A program made the translations under genes and the position numbers. The notes under the pieces are model-generated. The model saw nothing but the letters and a program-made list of their open reading frames with translations. It made no database searches and was not told where the DNA came from. From assembly GCA_036874045.1 (NCBI GenBank), contig JAZBRI010000011.1:3410001-3474000 (forward strand): 64,000 nt of DNA, read 5' to 3'. Shown here in pieces: positions 25,791-35,836 of this stretch (position 1 is its first letter; the number at the start of each line of letters is the position of its first letter). The stretch is from Cymodocea nodosa. Its lineage: Eukaryota > Streptophyta > Magnoliopsida > Alismatales > Cymodoceaceae.

Positions 25791-26068
25791 CTTATCGAAG
25801 ATACAAATTTGATTGTTAACAAACGGACAGTTCTCAGTTCTTAAGCAATTCCCTATGGGATCGACCTATACTTGCACATTGATACAATAGACACTATGCA
25901 CTTGCAGTAAAAGTACAAATTGGAATTAATATCTAAATTGTATTAAAAGTTGTTTGTTTACTTCTAAAAGAAAAAGAATAGGCATAAAGCTAAATTAACT
26001 AAGTAAAAATAGAAGTAACAAATCAAAGTTTTTCTGGTGTCATGCTGGGAGAAACCAAACAAGTTTTA

Positions 26069-26086
26069 TGGCACCGTTGCCGGGGA
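26069..26086 (+). promoter_or_regulatory. Primer binding site, tRNA-Asp type, Athila-1
   Basis: TGGCACCGTTGCCGGGGA begins seven bases after the LTR end. It differs by one base from the complement of the plant tRNA-Asp 3' end. This is the usual primer of Athila elements. Confidence 0.93.
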
Positions 26087-26151
26087 ATTGAATTGAATTG
26101 GATTAATGTAAGCAACTGTTAGAGCTGTTTCATTTTAATAGCCAGAGTTTT

Positions 26152-27200
26152 GTGTTTTCTTCTGTGATTAAGAATATGGCATATGCTTATGCTCAAAGAT
26201 TTCTGAAACCTGTAATTAGCATATGTGAATTATGCAATTCTGAAGGACACGACATTTCTGATTGTTTGAGACTGAGACGTATACAGATGGTTAGATCCCA
26301 TGAACAACAAATGAATTATCCTCAATATAATAGAGCCAAGTATGAGAATACTATAGTTTACCCAACTGATTGTTAGTATAGAATGTGTAATATGTTGAGA
26401 GACACTGAAGTTTGGGATAGGTATGACAAATTGGAGCGTAGTATAGAGCAAAACCTAGACAAACTAGAATACTTTATGTGTCAGCAACAAGAAGTCAACC
26501 AATTAAACTATAAGGAAGCATATTCAGAACCTTAAAAGGATATAATTTACGAAATTGAAAAAACCATAATGAAAATTGATCAAAAATTGAATGCAATGAG
26601 ATTAGATGATCTAGAAAGAAAATTAAAAGCATTAGATGAATATACAATGAAAATACAGGTTATGCAACAGGACAATGAAAATTATAATGTTATAAATCTG
26701 CATAATTTGCAAAATATACAGCAAACAGAAAATATTAATGCAAGAGAATTTAAAGAATGCACTTTAAAACTAAAAACAATTGAAGATCATAATCACGAAA
26801 ATGATATACAAAAACATCATAAGAGTAACGAAAATCTGGAAGATGTATGTGTAACATTAAGATCTGGAACTGATATACCACTAAGAACTCAAAATGAAAA
26901 TAATATGAAGGTGGATAAGAGTAAAAATCAAAATGATAATGAAAATGTAGTAGCTGAAAATCTAGAAATCACTGAAGAATAATCTGAATCTACTAATGAA
27001 GCTAAAAATGATCAAGCAAATCAAATGAAAGAAAAAGAATCTTTTAAATCAAAATCTTTAGCTCCATATCCTGAAAGATTACAACAAACAATACCTGAAA
27101 AATAAGAAAAAATCAGAGAAATTTTTGAAAAAATACAAGTTAACATTCCTTTGTTAGATCTATTGCAGAAAATGCCACCTTGTGCTAAATTTCTGAAGGA
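26152..27200 (+). pseudogene. Athila-1 nucleocapsid and gag-protease linker, without the capsid part
   Basis: The first ORF after the primer site holds a complete zinc knuckle, CELCNSEGHDISDC (C-x2-C-x4-H-x4-C). A Lys/Glu/Asn-rich linker follows (open again at 26569-26982) with VTLRSG at about 26860, the conserved gag end in this lineage. Then come YPERLQQ and AKFLKDW (to 27200), normally just before protease. No capsid domain precedes the knuckle; a capsid gag is instead at 34350-35646. In-frame stops at about 26374 and 26980 break it. That the first ORF begins almost at the knuckle suggests the capsid part was moved or lost. Confidence 0.75.
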
Positions 27201-27746
27201 TTGGTGTACTTAGGATTAGAAGGCTTAACTCCTACTAGTACAGTTATTCAATTAGCTGATAGAAGTATAAGATACCCTAGAGGAAAAATAGAGGATGTCT
27301 TAATTAAAATCAAAAACTTTATATATCCTATTGATATTGTAATTTTGGATTCCCAACAAATTAAGCATAAAAATAGTGATACATTTTTAATTTTGGGAAG
27401 GCCATTTTTAGCAACATCAGAGGCTGTCATAAATTGTAAAACTGGAGTAATGAAGTTAGCATATGGTAATGAGGATACTCAAGTAAATATTTTCAAACTA
27501 GAAAGATTTGAGGAGTTAGAAATGTCCTTACATACCATAGACTTTTTAGAGGATGAAGGAGATATGTTAGATGATGTGATTCAAGAAGAATTAAATAGGC
27601 AAATCAATTCTGAAACTTTAGAGGAAAGTGAAAGCATAAATATAGAAGGAGATTTGGAAGAAACTAATTTAGAAAATGATGATGTTCAATTAGGAGCTCT
27701 AGCTTCTGATGGGCAACATTTAGAATTAAAACCTTTACCTCCTTAA
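27201..27746 (+). pseudogene. Athila-1 protease remnant lacking its active site
   Basis: It starts abruptly at VYLGLEGL and shows the second half of the Athila aspartic protease (IQLADRS, RGKIEDVL, FLILGRPFLATS), then an acidic spacer up to LKPLPP. In this family the catalytic D-(S/L)-G-A motif lies before VYxxLGL. Here AKFLKDW runs directly into it, so a segment of roughly 60-80 codons with the catalytic Asp is missing. The protein could not cleave. The stop at 27744-27746 is in frame with RT. Confidence 0.8.
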
Positions 27747-28874
27747 TTAACCTATATATTTTTGGAAGATAAACGAACCTGTCCAATCATTATTACTTCA
27801 GATTTAAAAAAGGATCAAATAGCTAAATTAAAAGATGTAGTAAAAAGTTATAAAGAAGCAATAGGATGGACTATGACTGATATAAAAGGGTTAAGTTCAA
27901 CTTTATGCTATCACCACATATATTTAGAAGAGAATGCTAAACCTGTTAGAATTCCTAAGAGGAGATTAAATCCAAACCTTAAAGAAGTAGTCCGGAAGGA
28001 AATAGTTAAATGGTTAGAAAATGACATAATTTATCTGATTTCTGATAGCTCGTGGGTTAATCCAATCCATGTAGTTCTCAAGAAATCAGGATTAACAGTT
28101 ATTAGGAATGAAATTCAAGACTTGATACCTACTAGAATTCAATAAGGCTGGAGAGTATGTATAGACTATAGAAAGTTGAATGTTGTGACTAGGAAAGATC
28201 ATTTTCCCTTACCTTTTATAGATCAAATGTTGGAAAGATTAGCAGGGCAAGAATATTTTTCTTTCCTAGACGGGTATTCAGGTTATAATCAAATTCCAGT
28301 AGCATTAGAGGATCAAGAGAAAACAACTTTCACCTGTCCTAACGGAACTTATGCTTTTAAGAGAATGTCATTCGGATTATGCAATGCACCAGATACCTTT
28401 CAAAGGTGTATGTAGGGCATATTTACTAGAATGACTGAAGATTTTTTAGAAATATTTATGGATGATTTTACTGTATATGGCAACTCATATAAAGTCTGTT
28501 TAAGCAATTTAGACCAAATATTAAAATGTTGTGTGGAAAAAAATCTGGTTTTAAATTGGGAAAAATGTCACTTCATGGTTAAACAAGGAATAGTCTTAGG
28601 GCATGTTGTTTCTAAGAAAGGGTTGGAAGTAGATAAAGCTAAAATAGAAGTAATTTCTAATCTACCAGAACCTAAATCAGTAAAAGATATTAGATCATTT
28701 CTAGGACATGCTGGTTTTTATCGAAGATTTATTAAAGACTTTAGCAAGATAACTAGACCTTTAACTAATCTATTAAAAGATGTTCCATTTAACTTTGATA
28801 AAAATTGCAAGGAAGCATTTTTCAGACTTAAAACTAGCTTAATTTCAACTCCTATAATTCAAGCACCTGATTGA
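27747..28874 (+). pseudogene. Athila-1 reverse transcriptase
   Basis: It is in one frame with the protease remnant and with RNase H/integrase. It reads CIDYRKLN, FPLPFIDQMLERLAG, FSFLDGYSGYNQI, FKRMSFGLCNAPDTFQRCM, the catalytic FMDD (nt 28455-28466), GIVLGHVVSKKGLEVD and RSFLGHAGFYRRFI. Stops at about 28143, 28413 and 28872 replace Gln or Trp codons, consistent with C-to-T or G-to-A change. It is otherwise well conserved. Confidence 0.92.
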
Positions 28875-29260
28875 AGACATCCATTTGAATTAATGTGTGA
28901 TGCTTCTGATTTTGCTGTAAGAGTAGTGTTAGGATAGTAGATAGAAAAATCTCCTAGAGTGATTCATTATGCAAGCAAAACCTTAAATGATGCTCAAGTT
29001 AATTACATAACTACTGAAAAAGAATTATTAGCTATTGTGTTTGCCTTAGAAAAGTTTAGATCATATCTAATTGGAGCTAAAGTAATAGTATACACGGATC
29101 ATTCAGCTCTAAAACATCTAATAAAGAAAAAAGAGACTAAACCTAGATTGATCCGATGGATATTATTATTGCAAGAATTTGATTTAGAAATTAAAGATAA
29201 AAAAGATTGTGAGAATGTAGTAGCAGATCATTTATCAAGATTACAAATAGAAAAATCAAA
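28875..29260 (+). pseudogene. Athila-1 RNase H
   Basis: After a stop at 28872 the frame reads PFELMCDASDFAV, two adjacent TAG codons (about 28935), then [37 protein letters not shown] and VADHLSRL. The catalytic residues expected for gypsy RNase H (D of CDASD, E of EKELLA, D of TDH, D of ADHLSR) are present. Only the stops inactivate it. Confidence 0.9.
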
Positions 29261-30620
29261 TATTGAAATTAAGGATAATTTTCCTAATAAACAATTAATG
29301 ACCATCAATACAATACCTTGGTATGCAGGCATAGTTAATTACTTAGTTACTAGTCTAACACCTAAGGATTGGAATAGACAGGATAAGAAATTGTTTTTCT
29401 CAAGAGTAAAATATTACTATTGGGAAGACCCATACTTATTTAAGAAATGTCCTGATCTGATTTTAAAGAGGTGTGTTTCAGAAACTGAATATCCGAGCAT
29501 ATTATCTTTCTGTCATGACCAAGCTTGTGGAGGGCATTTTGGTTCAGGGAAAACTACTGCAAAAATTCTGCAATGTGGGTTTTATTGGCCAACACTATTC
29601 AAAGATGCTCATAAATATTTCTTAAGTTGTTTAAGATGTCAACAAATAGGAAGAATATCAAAGAGGAATATGATGCCTCTTAATCCTATTGTTGAGGCTG
29701 AAATCTTTGATGTGTGGGGAATAGATTTTATGGGTTTATTTCCTAAGTCTAATCAATTTAATTATATATTGTTGGGGGTGGATTATGTTTCTAAATGGAT
29801 AGAAGCTATTCCTAAAAAAACTAATGATAACAAAGTAGTAATACAATTTATAAGAACAAATATATTTGCTAGATTTGGAATACCTAAAGCTATTATCAGT
29901 GATAGAGGAACTCATTTCTGTAATAGAAGTTTTGAAGCCTTAATGAAGAAATATGGAGTAAACCACAAAATTGCTACATCATATCATCCGCAAACAAGTG
30001 GACAAGTAGAAAGTGCAAACAAACAAATTAAGTTAATCTTAGAAAAAGTAGTAAATCCTACTAAAAGAGGTTGGGCTAATAGATTGATAGATGCACTTTG
30101 GACTTATAGAACTACTTATAAAACGAGCTTAGGTATGTCACCTTTTAAGCTAGTATATGGAAAAAGTTGTCATTTACCAGCTGAAATAGAACATAAAGCT
30201 TATTGGGCATTAAAAACTCTGAACAGTAATTTAAATCAAGTTGTTGAAAATAGAAAAATGCAATTAATTGAATTAGAAGAATTTAAAAATGAAGCTTATT
30301 CGAAGACTATAAGAGAAAAAGAGAAAATGAAATTCTGGCATGATAGAAAAATTATTCCAAAAAGCTTTGAAATAAGACAAGAAGTATATCTTTATATGGC
30401 TAGACTCCATAACCATTCAAGAAAATTAAGATCTAGATGGGCAGGACCTTACATAGTTCGAAATATTTATCCTTATAGAGCTATTGAAATTGAAAATCCA
30501 AAAAATCAGAATATATTTAAAGTAAATGGACAAAGACTTAGACCTATTTTGAAAACACCAAAAAGCTCCTTTGGAATTATAGAAGAAGTCAGAGTAGAGG
30601 ACTACTCGAGCATTACTTAG
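29261..30620 (+). CDS. Athila-1 integrase (intact part of a dead pol)
   Basis: It belongs to a 553-codon open stretch from 28959. Using that numbering, the zinc head is H186, H193, C224, C227. The catalytic DD35E triad is D256 (GIDFMG), D315 (SDRGTHF) and E351 (QVESANK). The Athila block [17 protein letters not shown] follows near 397-413, and a C-terminal SH3-like tail has [17 protein letters not shown]. No stop interrupts the domain, unlike the rest of pol. It would bind LTR ends and insert cDNA. Without translation through upstream stops it is not expected to be made. Confidence 0.9.
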
Positions 30621-31144
30621 TAAGAAATCAGTTTTTATGTTTATATATAAAAAAAAACATTAAAAAAATATAAAATATAAAAATCGTTGCGGTTCAATCA
30701 AATGGATTCATCGGTATGACCGGAACATAAAAAATATGTATATTAATTTTCAGAAAAAATGTTGGTTTTACCGAAACATAGTATCGGTTCAACTAGAAAA
30801 AATTAGGTCTGACCGAAACATCGTATCGGTTAAACCGGTAAAAAAATAGAAAAACTATTATCTTAAGTATTTTTATTATTATATCTATTTGTACGAGAAG
30901 TCTGTTGAGTTACGCTTAACTCAACGAGCTTACTCCGTTGAGTCTTGAGCTAGTCAACGGAGTATTATAGCTAAGACTGTGGATGAGAGAGCAATAGTTG
31001 GTTCGGGAAATAACCCGATTACCTGCCTAAACTTAGGGCTTATTTAAACTAAAACCTAGGGTTTTGGGGGCGTTATCCGACAAATCATTTAGAATCTAGA
31101 ACAGTAGAAATCAGAGCATTTCCATGCTGTTGTGTAACTCCACG
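30621..31144 (+). other. Spacer between pol and the env-like ORF: CCGAAACAT repeats, palindromes, telo-box-like motif
   Basis: At 30685-30840 lie three to four diverged repeats around ACCGAAACAT and TATCGGTT. At 30905-30965 are TCTGTTGAGTTA-n-TAACTCAACGAG and CTCCGTTGAGT...TCAACGGAG. At about 31050-31066 is AAACCTAGGGTTTTGG, which contains the AAACCCTA-like box common in plant promoters and leaders. No ORF. The layout resembles an internal promoter/leader for the ORF at 31145. Confidence 0.55.
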
Positions 31145-33361
31145 ATGAGGAAGATGACACCTAAATTCTGGGAAGATGTAGTTGGCACTACATAGTTTCT
31201 GAAGGAATCGAAAGAATGGCACATGTGGCAAAAGATTCGGAATACAACAAGAAAGAAAGAGCTACAAAAGGTAGAATCAGAACTCTTTAACTTAAGGAAA
31301 GTTTTGGTTGAGTTAGATATACAAATACCATAGATAATGGAGACACGAATCAGAATGGAAACAGAAATTGCAGTTAGTAAAGAAAGAAAAATCCGGCCGA
31401 ACAACGAAGTAGCCTTAGAGCTAATTCAGCGCAAAGCCAGATTGTGGTTTAAAAAATGCATTGCTGGTCATGGAAGTTGGGTAATATGAAAGCAGCAACG
31501 AGCAGGAGAATAGGAAGAGCCGACTGCTGAAAGACTTGTTCCTGAGGAATAGCAGTTAGGACCTCCAGTTCAGCCAACAGAGCCATTGCCACGAGTAGCA
31601 TTTGCTTGGCCGAGAACTGAAGAAGAAGAGAAAGAATTTACTAGCTTGGTCAAAACAACAAGAGACCAAGGTGATACTCAAGAAATAGCTACGACTAAGG
31701 CACATATTTTATATGATGCCATTAAGAAAAAAAGGGTAGAAGAAAAGATGAGGGCCTAGTACAGAATTAAGGTTGAATAGCATCAAGCAGCAACTAAATC
31801 AAGTGTTGCAGGAGAAGTTGAGGCTGGTCCTTCGAGACCAGTAATTATAGAGAGAATTAAACAGGAAGAGCCAGTACCTGTGGCTCGAAGGCTTGCAGAG
31901 CCTACTTTTGTAGATTTAATTTCAGAAGAAGAAGAGGAAGAGCAAGCACAATTAATTAAAAAAAGGAAAGGAAAAGAAAAAGTGCCTGAATATAGAGAGG
32001 AAATTAAATCTGAAGTTCCAATTTTAATAAGGCATGTGGAGCCAATATTTATAAACCTGCTATCTGATTCTGAGGAGGAGCAGGAGCTACAGCAACAAGA
32101 GCAAAGAGAAGAAGAAAAATAGGCTAAAATTAGTCTGCAACCTGTACAAGAAGAAAGAACAGAAATTAGGGTAGAAACTGAATTGCCCGTGACTCCATCC
32201 CAATCTGTTACAGAATCAGAAAGAACAGTGACAGAACAGATTGGTAGTCAAGAGGAAGAAGAAAGAGCAGAAAATGAAGAGGCTGAAAGAAGCCATTTGG
32301 ACAAAAATAACTTTACAGATTCCACTAAAGAGCAAGAAACTCTTTAGCAATTTATGAAGAGAATTCAAGACAAAGTGGAGAGTTCTACCAGCTCACCACC
32401 ACAGACAAAAGCAAAAGCAAAAATTTAGGAATCTATAGAGAATGTTCAAATGCAGCCTATATATGAGGAATATCAAGAACAAACCCCTTTGGAACAACAA
32501 AGTCACCCTCCTAACCCGACTAAAACAACAATTTTAAATGAAGTACATTTTTGGAGTCAGGAAGCTTATACCAAATATCAAGAGATTAGGGGTTATGATA
32601 TTATTTACAATAGACCAGTAAATTAGGATGGAATGCAAGAAATCAAAGATTTATTTGAATTCCAAGGTCTACTAAAGTTTATTTCTCAAGAAAGAGGGCA
32701 TGCAGTATATGAGAATCTAGTGCCCTATTTCTATGCAAATTTAAGAGAAGGTGAAGGAGGATTAATTTCCAACATGAAGGAAGCAGATGTACAGATAACA
32801 CCAGAGCTTCTCCACAACATTTTTGAATTAAAGAATGAAAGACTAAAAATTTTTGAAGACACAACTGCAATTGAGTGGACAGAATAGGAAATCAAAGATT
32901 GTTTAGCTATCAATCCTATTGTGCCTTTATTAAACAGATTGAAGTATTTAAATGGTAAACCACACATAGTAGCTAATATTCTGATTAAGAATGTCTATCA
33001 ACGACAAGGCCATGACATAGAATTAAGTCAATTTGTCAAATAGGCTATGTTTGTAATTGTAAATAGGATTCAAATAAATTGGTCTACAGTTTTTATCTCC
33101 AAGGTGACAATAGTAAAGAAGAAATTGTTTTATAGAGATTTGATTCCACTACTGATGGTGGATTGTATTGATTTCACGAAATGGGCATAAAAAAGGATCA
33201 GATCTAGAACCATTTCAATGAAAGAATACAGAAATTTTGTAGCTGCAGAGCTAGCTGTACCTTCTAGATGAATTACAAGAGCTGTAGAAAGAATTAATCA
33301 ATTAGAACTTCAGTTAGAAAAACTCTAGAAGGAAGTAGATGAACTTAGGAATAGAGATTAA
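31145..33361 (+). pseudogene. Athila-1 env-like ORF (plant transposon protein-like)
   Basis: One frame runs from an ATG at 31145 to TAA at 33359-33361 (about 738 codons) with more than ten in-frame stops. The first part is Lys/Glu/Gln-rich, with acidic Glu runs at about 31920-32110. From about 32560 a conserved domain has EIKDLFEFQGL, ENLVPYFYANL, LLNRLKYLNG and NRIQINW-VFIS. It resembles the uncharacterised plant transposon protein domain common in Athila-type elements. It ends in a short coiled coil. The same domain occurs in Sirevirus-1 (602-4553) and at 18640-18884. I do not see a clear signal peptide or membrane anchor, so env-like is positional only. Confidence 0.65.
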
Positions 33362-34337
33362 ATTGTATTGTTCATCTACTTGTATAAAATTGTATGAAAA
33401 TGTCTGATGTATTTCTAATGTAAATTGATTCATATTAATGAATATAATTTTTTAGAGATACTTTTCATACGTGTTTTGAATGTGAAATGAATAGAATGTA
33501 TTGAATGTTATATAATTTGTGGAACTTTATGAATGAATGTTTAACAGATTTACAATTTGCTGAATGAAAGGATAAATGCTTAAAAATTTCTGCATGTTGC
33601 AAGGTAAAATGTAAATTCTACATAACATAAAATGACCTACAAGTTAAATCTTTATATAATGTTCAGATTAAAATGAATTTTGATTAGAATGATGCATTAA
33701 TGACATAGATTTAACTTTATTTCAGTTAAGCAGAATGAAAAAGAAAAAAAAATAGAGAGGAATTTACGAGAAGTAAAACTTAGAGGTTGCTAAGTGTTAA
33801 CTCAATGAAGTTTGTTGAGTTAAATGTAACTCCACAAGGTCAGTAATATAATATAAGGTCACTCCGTTGAGTTATCTGTAACTCAATGAAGTTAGTCTGT
33901 GGAGTTAGCAACAGTAACCAACTATGTTCTGTTGAGTTATCTGTAACTCAACGATGTTAGTTCATGGATTAAGCAGAACGGTTATTCTTTTAACCACGAA
34001 CGAAACTTTGTCGGTTTAGCGGTTACCAAAATTTGAAATTAATAGTGATACACATACTCATAAAAATAGGAACCACGATGCACGTTACAAGACACATTCT
34101 TGCAACAAGATTTATTCACTTTATGGATGTGCATTATATATATAAAACAGAATGTTATTTACGAGTTACCAGCACTTTTAAAAGAAAGGAGAATGCGTTG
34201 GAGGAACTGGAAGGAGAAGCAGCTGATTCAACTTCATCCGACAACAAATATTTATTGAATGGAAAGCTTTAGACTGGTATGTAATTAATCTTCTGCTATT
34301 TATTTATGAGCACATGGACCTGTTCTCTAAGCACTAA
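33362..34337 (+). other. Spacer between env-like ORF and capsid gag, with palindrome cluster
   Basis: 33362-33780 is AT-rich with nothing recognised. At 33790-33985 are palindromes: AACTCAATGAAGT, TTGAGTTA-n-TAACTCCAC, CTCCGTTGAGTTATCTGTAA and CTGTTGAGTTA-n-TAACTCAACGA. At about 34068 is AACCACGATGCACGTTA, close to AACCACGATTGCACGTAT in the Athila LTR (about 24750). The stretch therefore looks like a piece of LTR control sequence in front of gag. A 79-codon ORF at 34033-34272 is not recognised. Confidence 0.5.
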
Positions 34338-34349
34338 ATGATTAGTAAG

Positions 34350-35646
34350 AACACCTACCCAGGAATTTTCATCGCAGAGGAATACTGAAAAATTTTCTGA
34401 ACTAAACTTTAACGAAATTCTTTGGGGTGTAGCTAACCTTTCTTTAAAAGAGAATGTAGAGATGGCTGCTCTAGTAGAAAAACCATTAGGAGAAATTCTG
34501 TATCCTGAATTAGTTGATGAACCTTCATGTATTCGATTGCCAAACTTTGAGGGAGATAGGTTTGAATTTAAATCTAATTATATTAGTCAATTGCCACATT
34601 TTCATGGATTAGAAAGAGAGGATGCCTATTATTTCCTTAGAAAATTTAATGAAGTTTGTCAAATGATGAAAAAGCTGAACATGAGTATAAATGCTATTAA
34701 ACTTAGATATATTCCTTTTTCTTTAAAAGACAGCTAAGAGATGGTTATATACTCTATTGTCTGATTCAATTTCTACATGGACTGAATTTTGCTCTGTTTT
34801 TCTGGAAAAATATTATCGAACACATCAAACGATTAAAAAGAAGAAAGAAATATTAATGTGTAGCCAAAAATAGGGTGAATCATTTTGGAAATATTTTGAA
34901 AGATTTAAAGATTTACTGACTCAATGTCCACATCATGCAATGAGTAAAGCACAATTAATAGGTATAATTTATGAAAGCATAGATGTTTCAACAAAATCTT
35001 TATTATAATCTACTTGTCAAAATGGATTTTTAAAATTATGTAATGAAGAATCATGGGCATATTTAGAAAACTTTGCAAAAAAAATTGCATAGTGGGAAAA
35101 CTCGGCTGAAGCTATTGCAGATAAAAAAATATTGCCAAGAGGAATGCATGAAATAGATTCAAGTACTATGCTTGAGGTGAAATTAACTGAATTAACAAAG
35201 AAAATAGAAGAGTTATCATTAAATCAAAAGCTAGCAAAAAAGAATGCAAACATAAATGATTTAGATATTATTTATGCTAGAAACCAGAGAGATAACTTGG
35301 GAAATTCTTATAATCCTAATTGGAGAAATCACCCGAATTTATCTCGGAGAAACAACAATTTCCAAGGAGGAGAAAATGTAAATGAGAAGAATATAAGTTA
35401 TGAAGCATTAATTGAACAAGGATCTAGAATAGAGAAATTAGAAAAGATAATCCAACAATTAAACAATAGTCTAGATTTTGTATTTGGAAGTGCTACAATT
35501 CAAAATCAGAATAGAAATAAACCACTTAGACAGAAGGAACCAATGGAAGTTAGACCTACTGGAGGATTGCCAATACAAGCAATACCTAACCCTATCAATA
35601 AAATTGTTAATGAAATTGATACCTCTTTTGGGAGGGTAGCTGAATG
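34350..35646 (+). pseudogene. Athila-1 capsid gag, located downstream of pol
   Basis: This is retrotransposon gag of the Athila type. It shows FELKS-type FEFKSNYISQLP, FHGLEREDAYYFLRKFNEVC, IKLRYIPFSLKD (in the piece from 34462), then after a frameshift at about 34735 KRWLYTLL, STWTEFCSVFLEKYY, QKxGESFWKYFERFKDLL and CPHH. The C-terminal piece (35132-35646) has YNPNWRNHPNLS and a short coiled coil, and stops without a zinc knuckle. Capsid is normally first after the primer site; here it follows integrase and the env-like ORF. A matching gag tail precedes the F-box ORF in Athila-2 (48535-49203), so gag followed by the F-box ORF is not unique to this copy. Confidence 0.82.
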
Positions 35647-35836
35647 AAGTAGCATATCTGAAGCAACTACCTATATATATATATGTTTTTATTTATAGTT
35701 AATAGTATCATAGAGTTAGTCCTTAACTCAACGAACTTAGTCTATTGAGTTATGCCTTAACTCCACGAGGGTGTGCAGTAGTTATGTTAATTTTTATCTC
35801 TACTAAATATTTGTTTGTGTTATACAGAATCGACAA
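35647..35836 (+). promoter_or_regulatory. Palindromes upstream of the F-box-like ORF
   Basis: The spacer is only 190 bp. At 35712-35770 it reads GAGTTAGTCCTTAACTCAACGAAC, in two overlapping halves, then GTCTATTGAGTTA-n-TTAACTCCACGAG. Athila-2 has the same at 48385-48445. A (TA) run lies at about 35672-35685. Confidence 0.5.

Larger units (their letters stand above)
23868..26061 (+). repeat. Athila-1 5' LTR
   Basis: It runs from TGTTTAGAATG to AACCAAACA, about 2.2 kb, and matches the 3' LTR (38719-40184) and the solo LTRs at 42930-44900 and 61325-63296. From its start it holds a hairpin array (24040-24720), a GC-richer segment with GCACGTATCGCG (24730-25250), a conserved GAATTGTAAGT (about 25246), a second palindrome cluster (25690-25790) and a U5-like block with CTTGCAC and GTGCA...CTTGCAG. 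Confidence 0.93.

Noticed and set aside
26062..26090. A tRNA gene suggested by the tRNA-Asp match
   Set aside because: Only the 18-base primer complement is present, at the expected distance from the LTR. No cloverleaf follows.
31045..31070. Telomeric repeat (AAACCCTAGGG-like)
   Set aside because: One unit only, within an element spacer. At most a telo-box-like promoter motif.
34033..34272. 79-codon ORF before capsid gag
   Set aside because: No recognisable similarity. It lies in spacer sequence related to the LTR leader and ends before the gag frame. I cannot support it as a gene.
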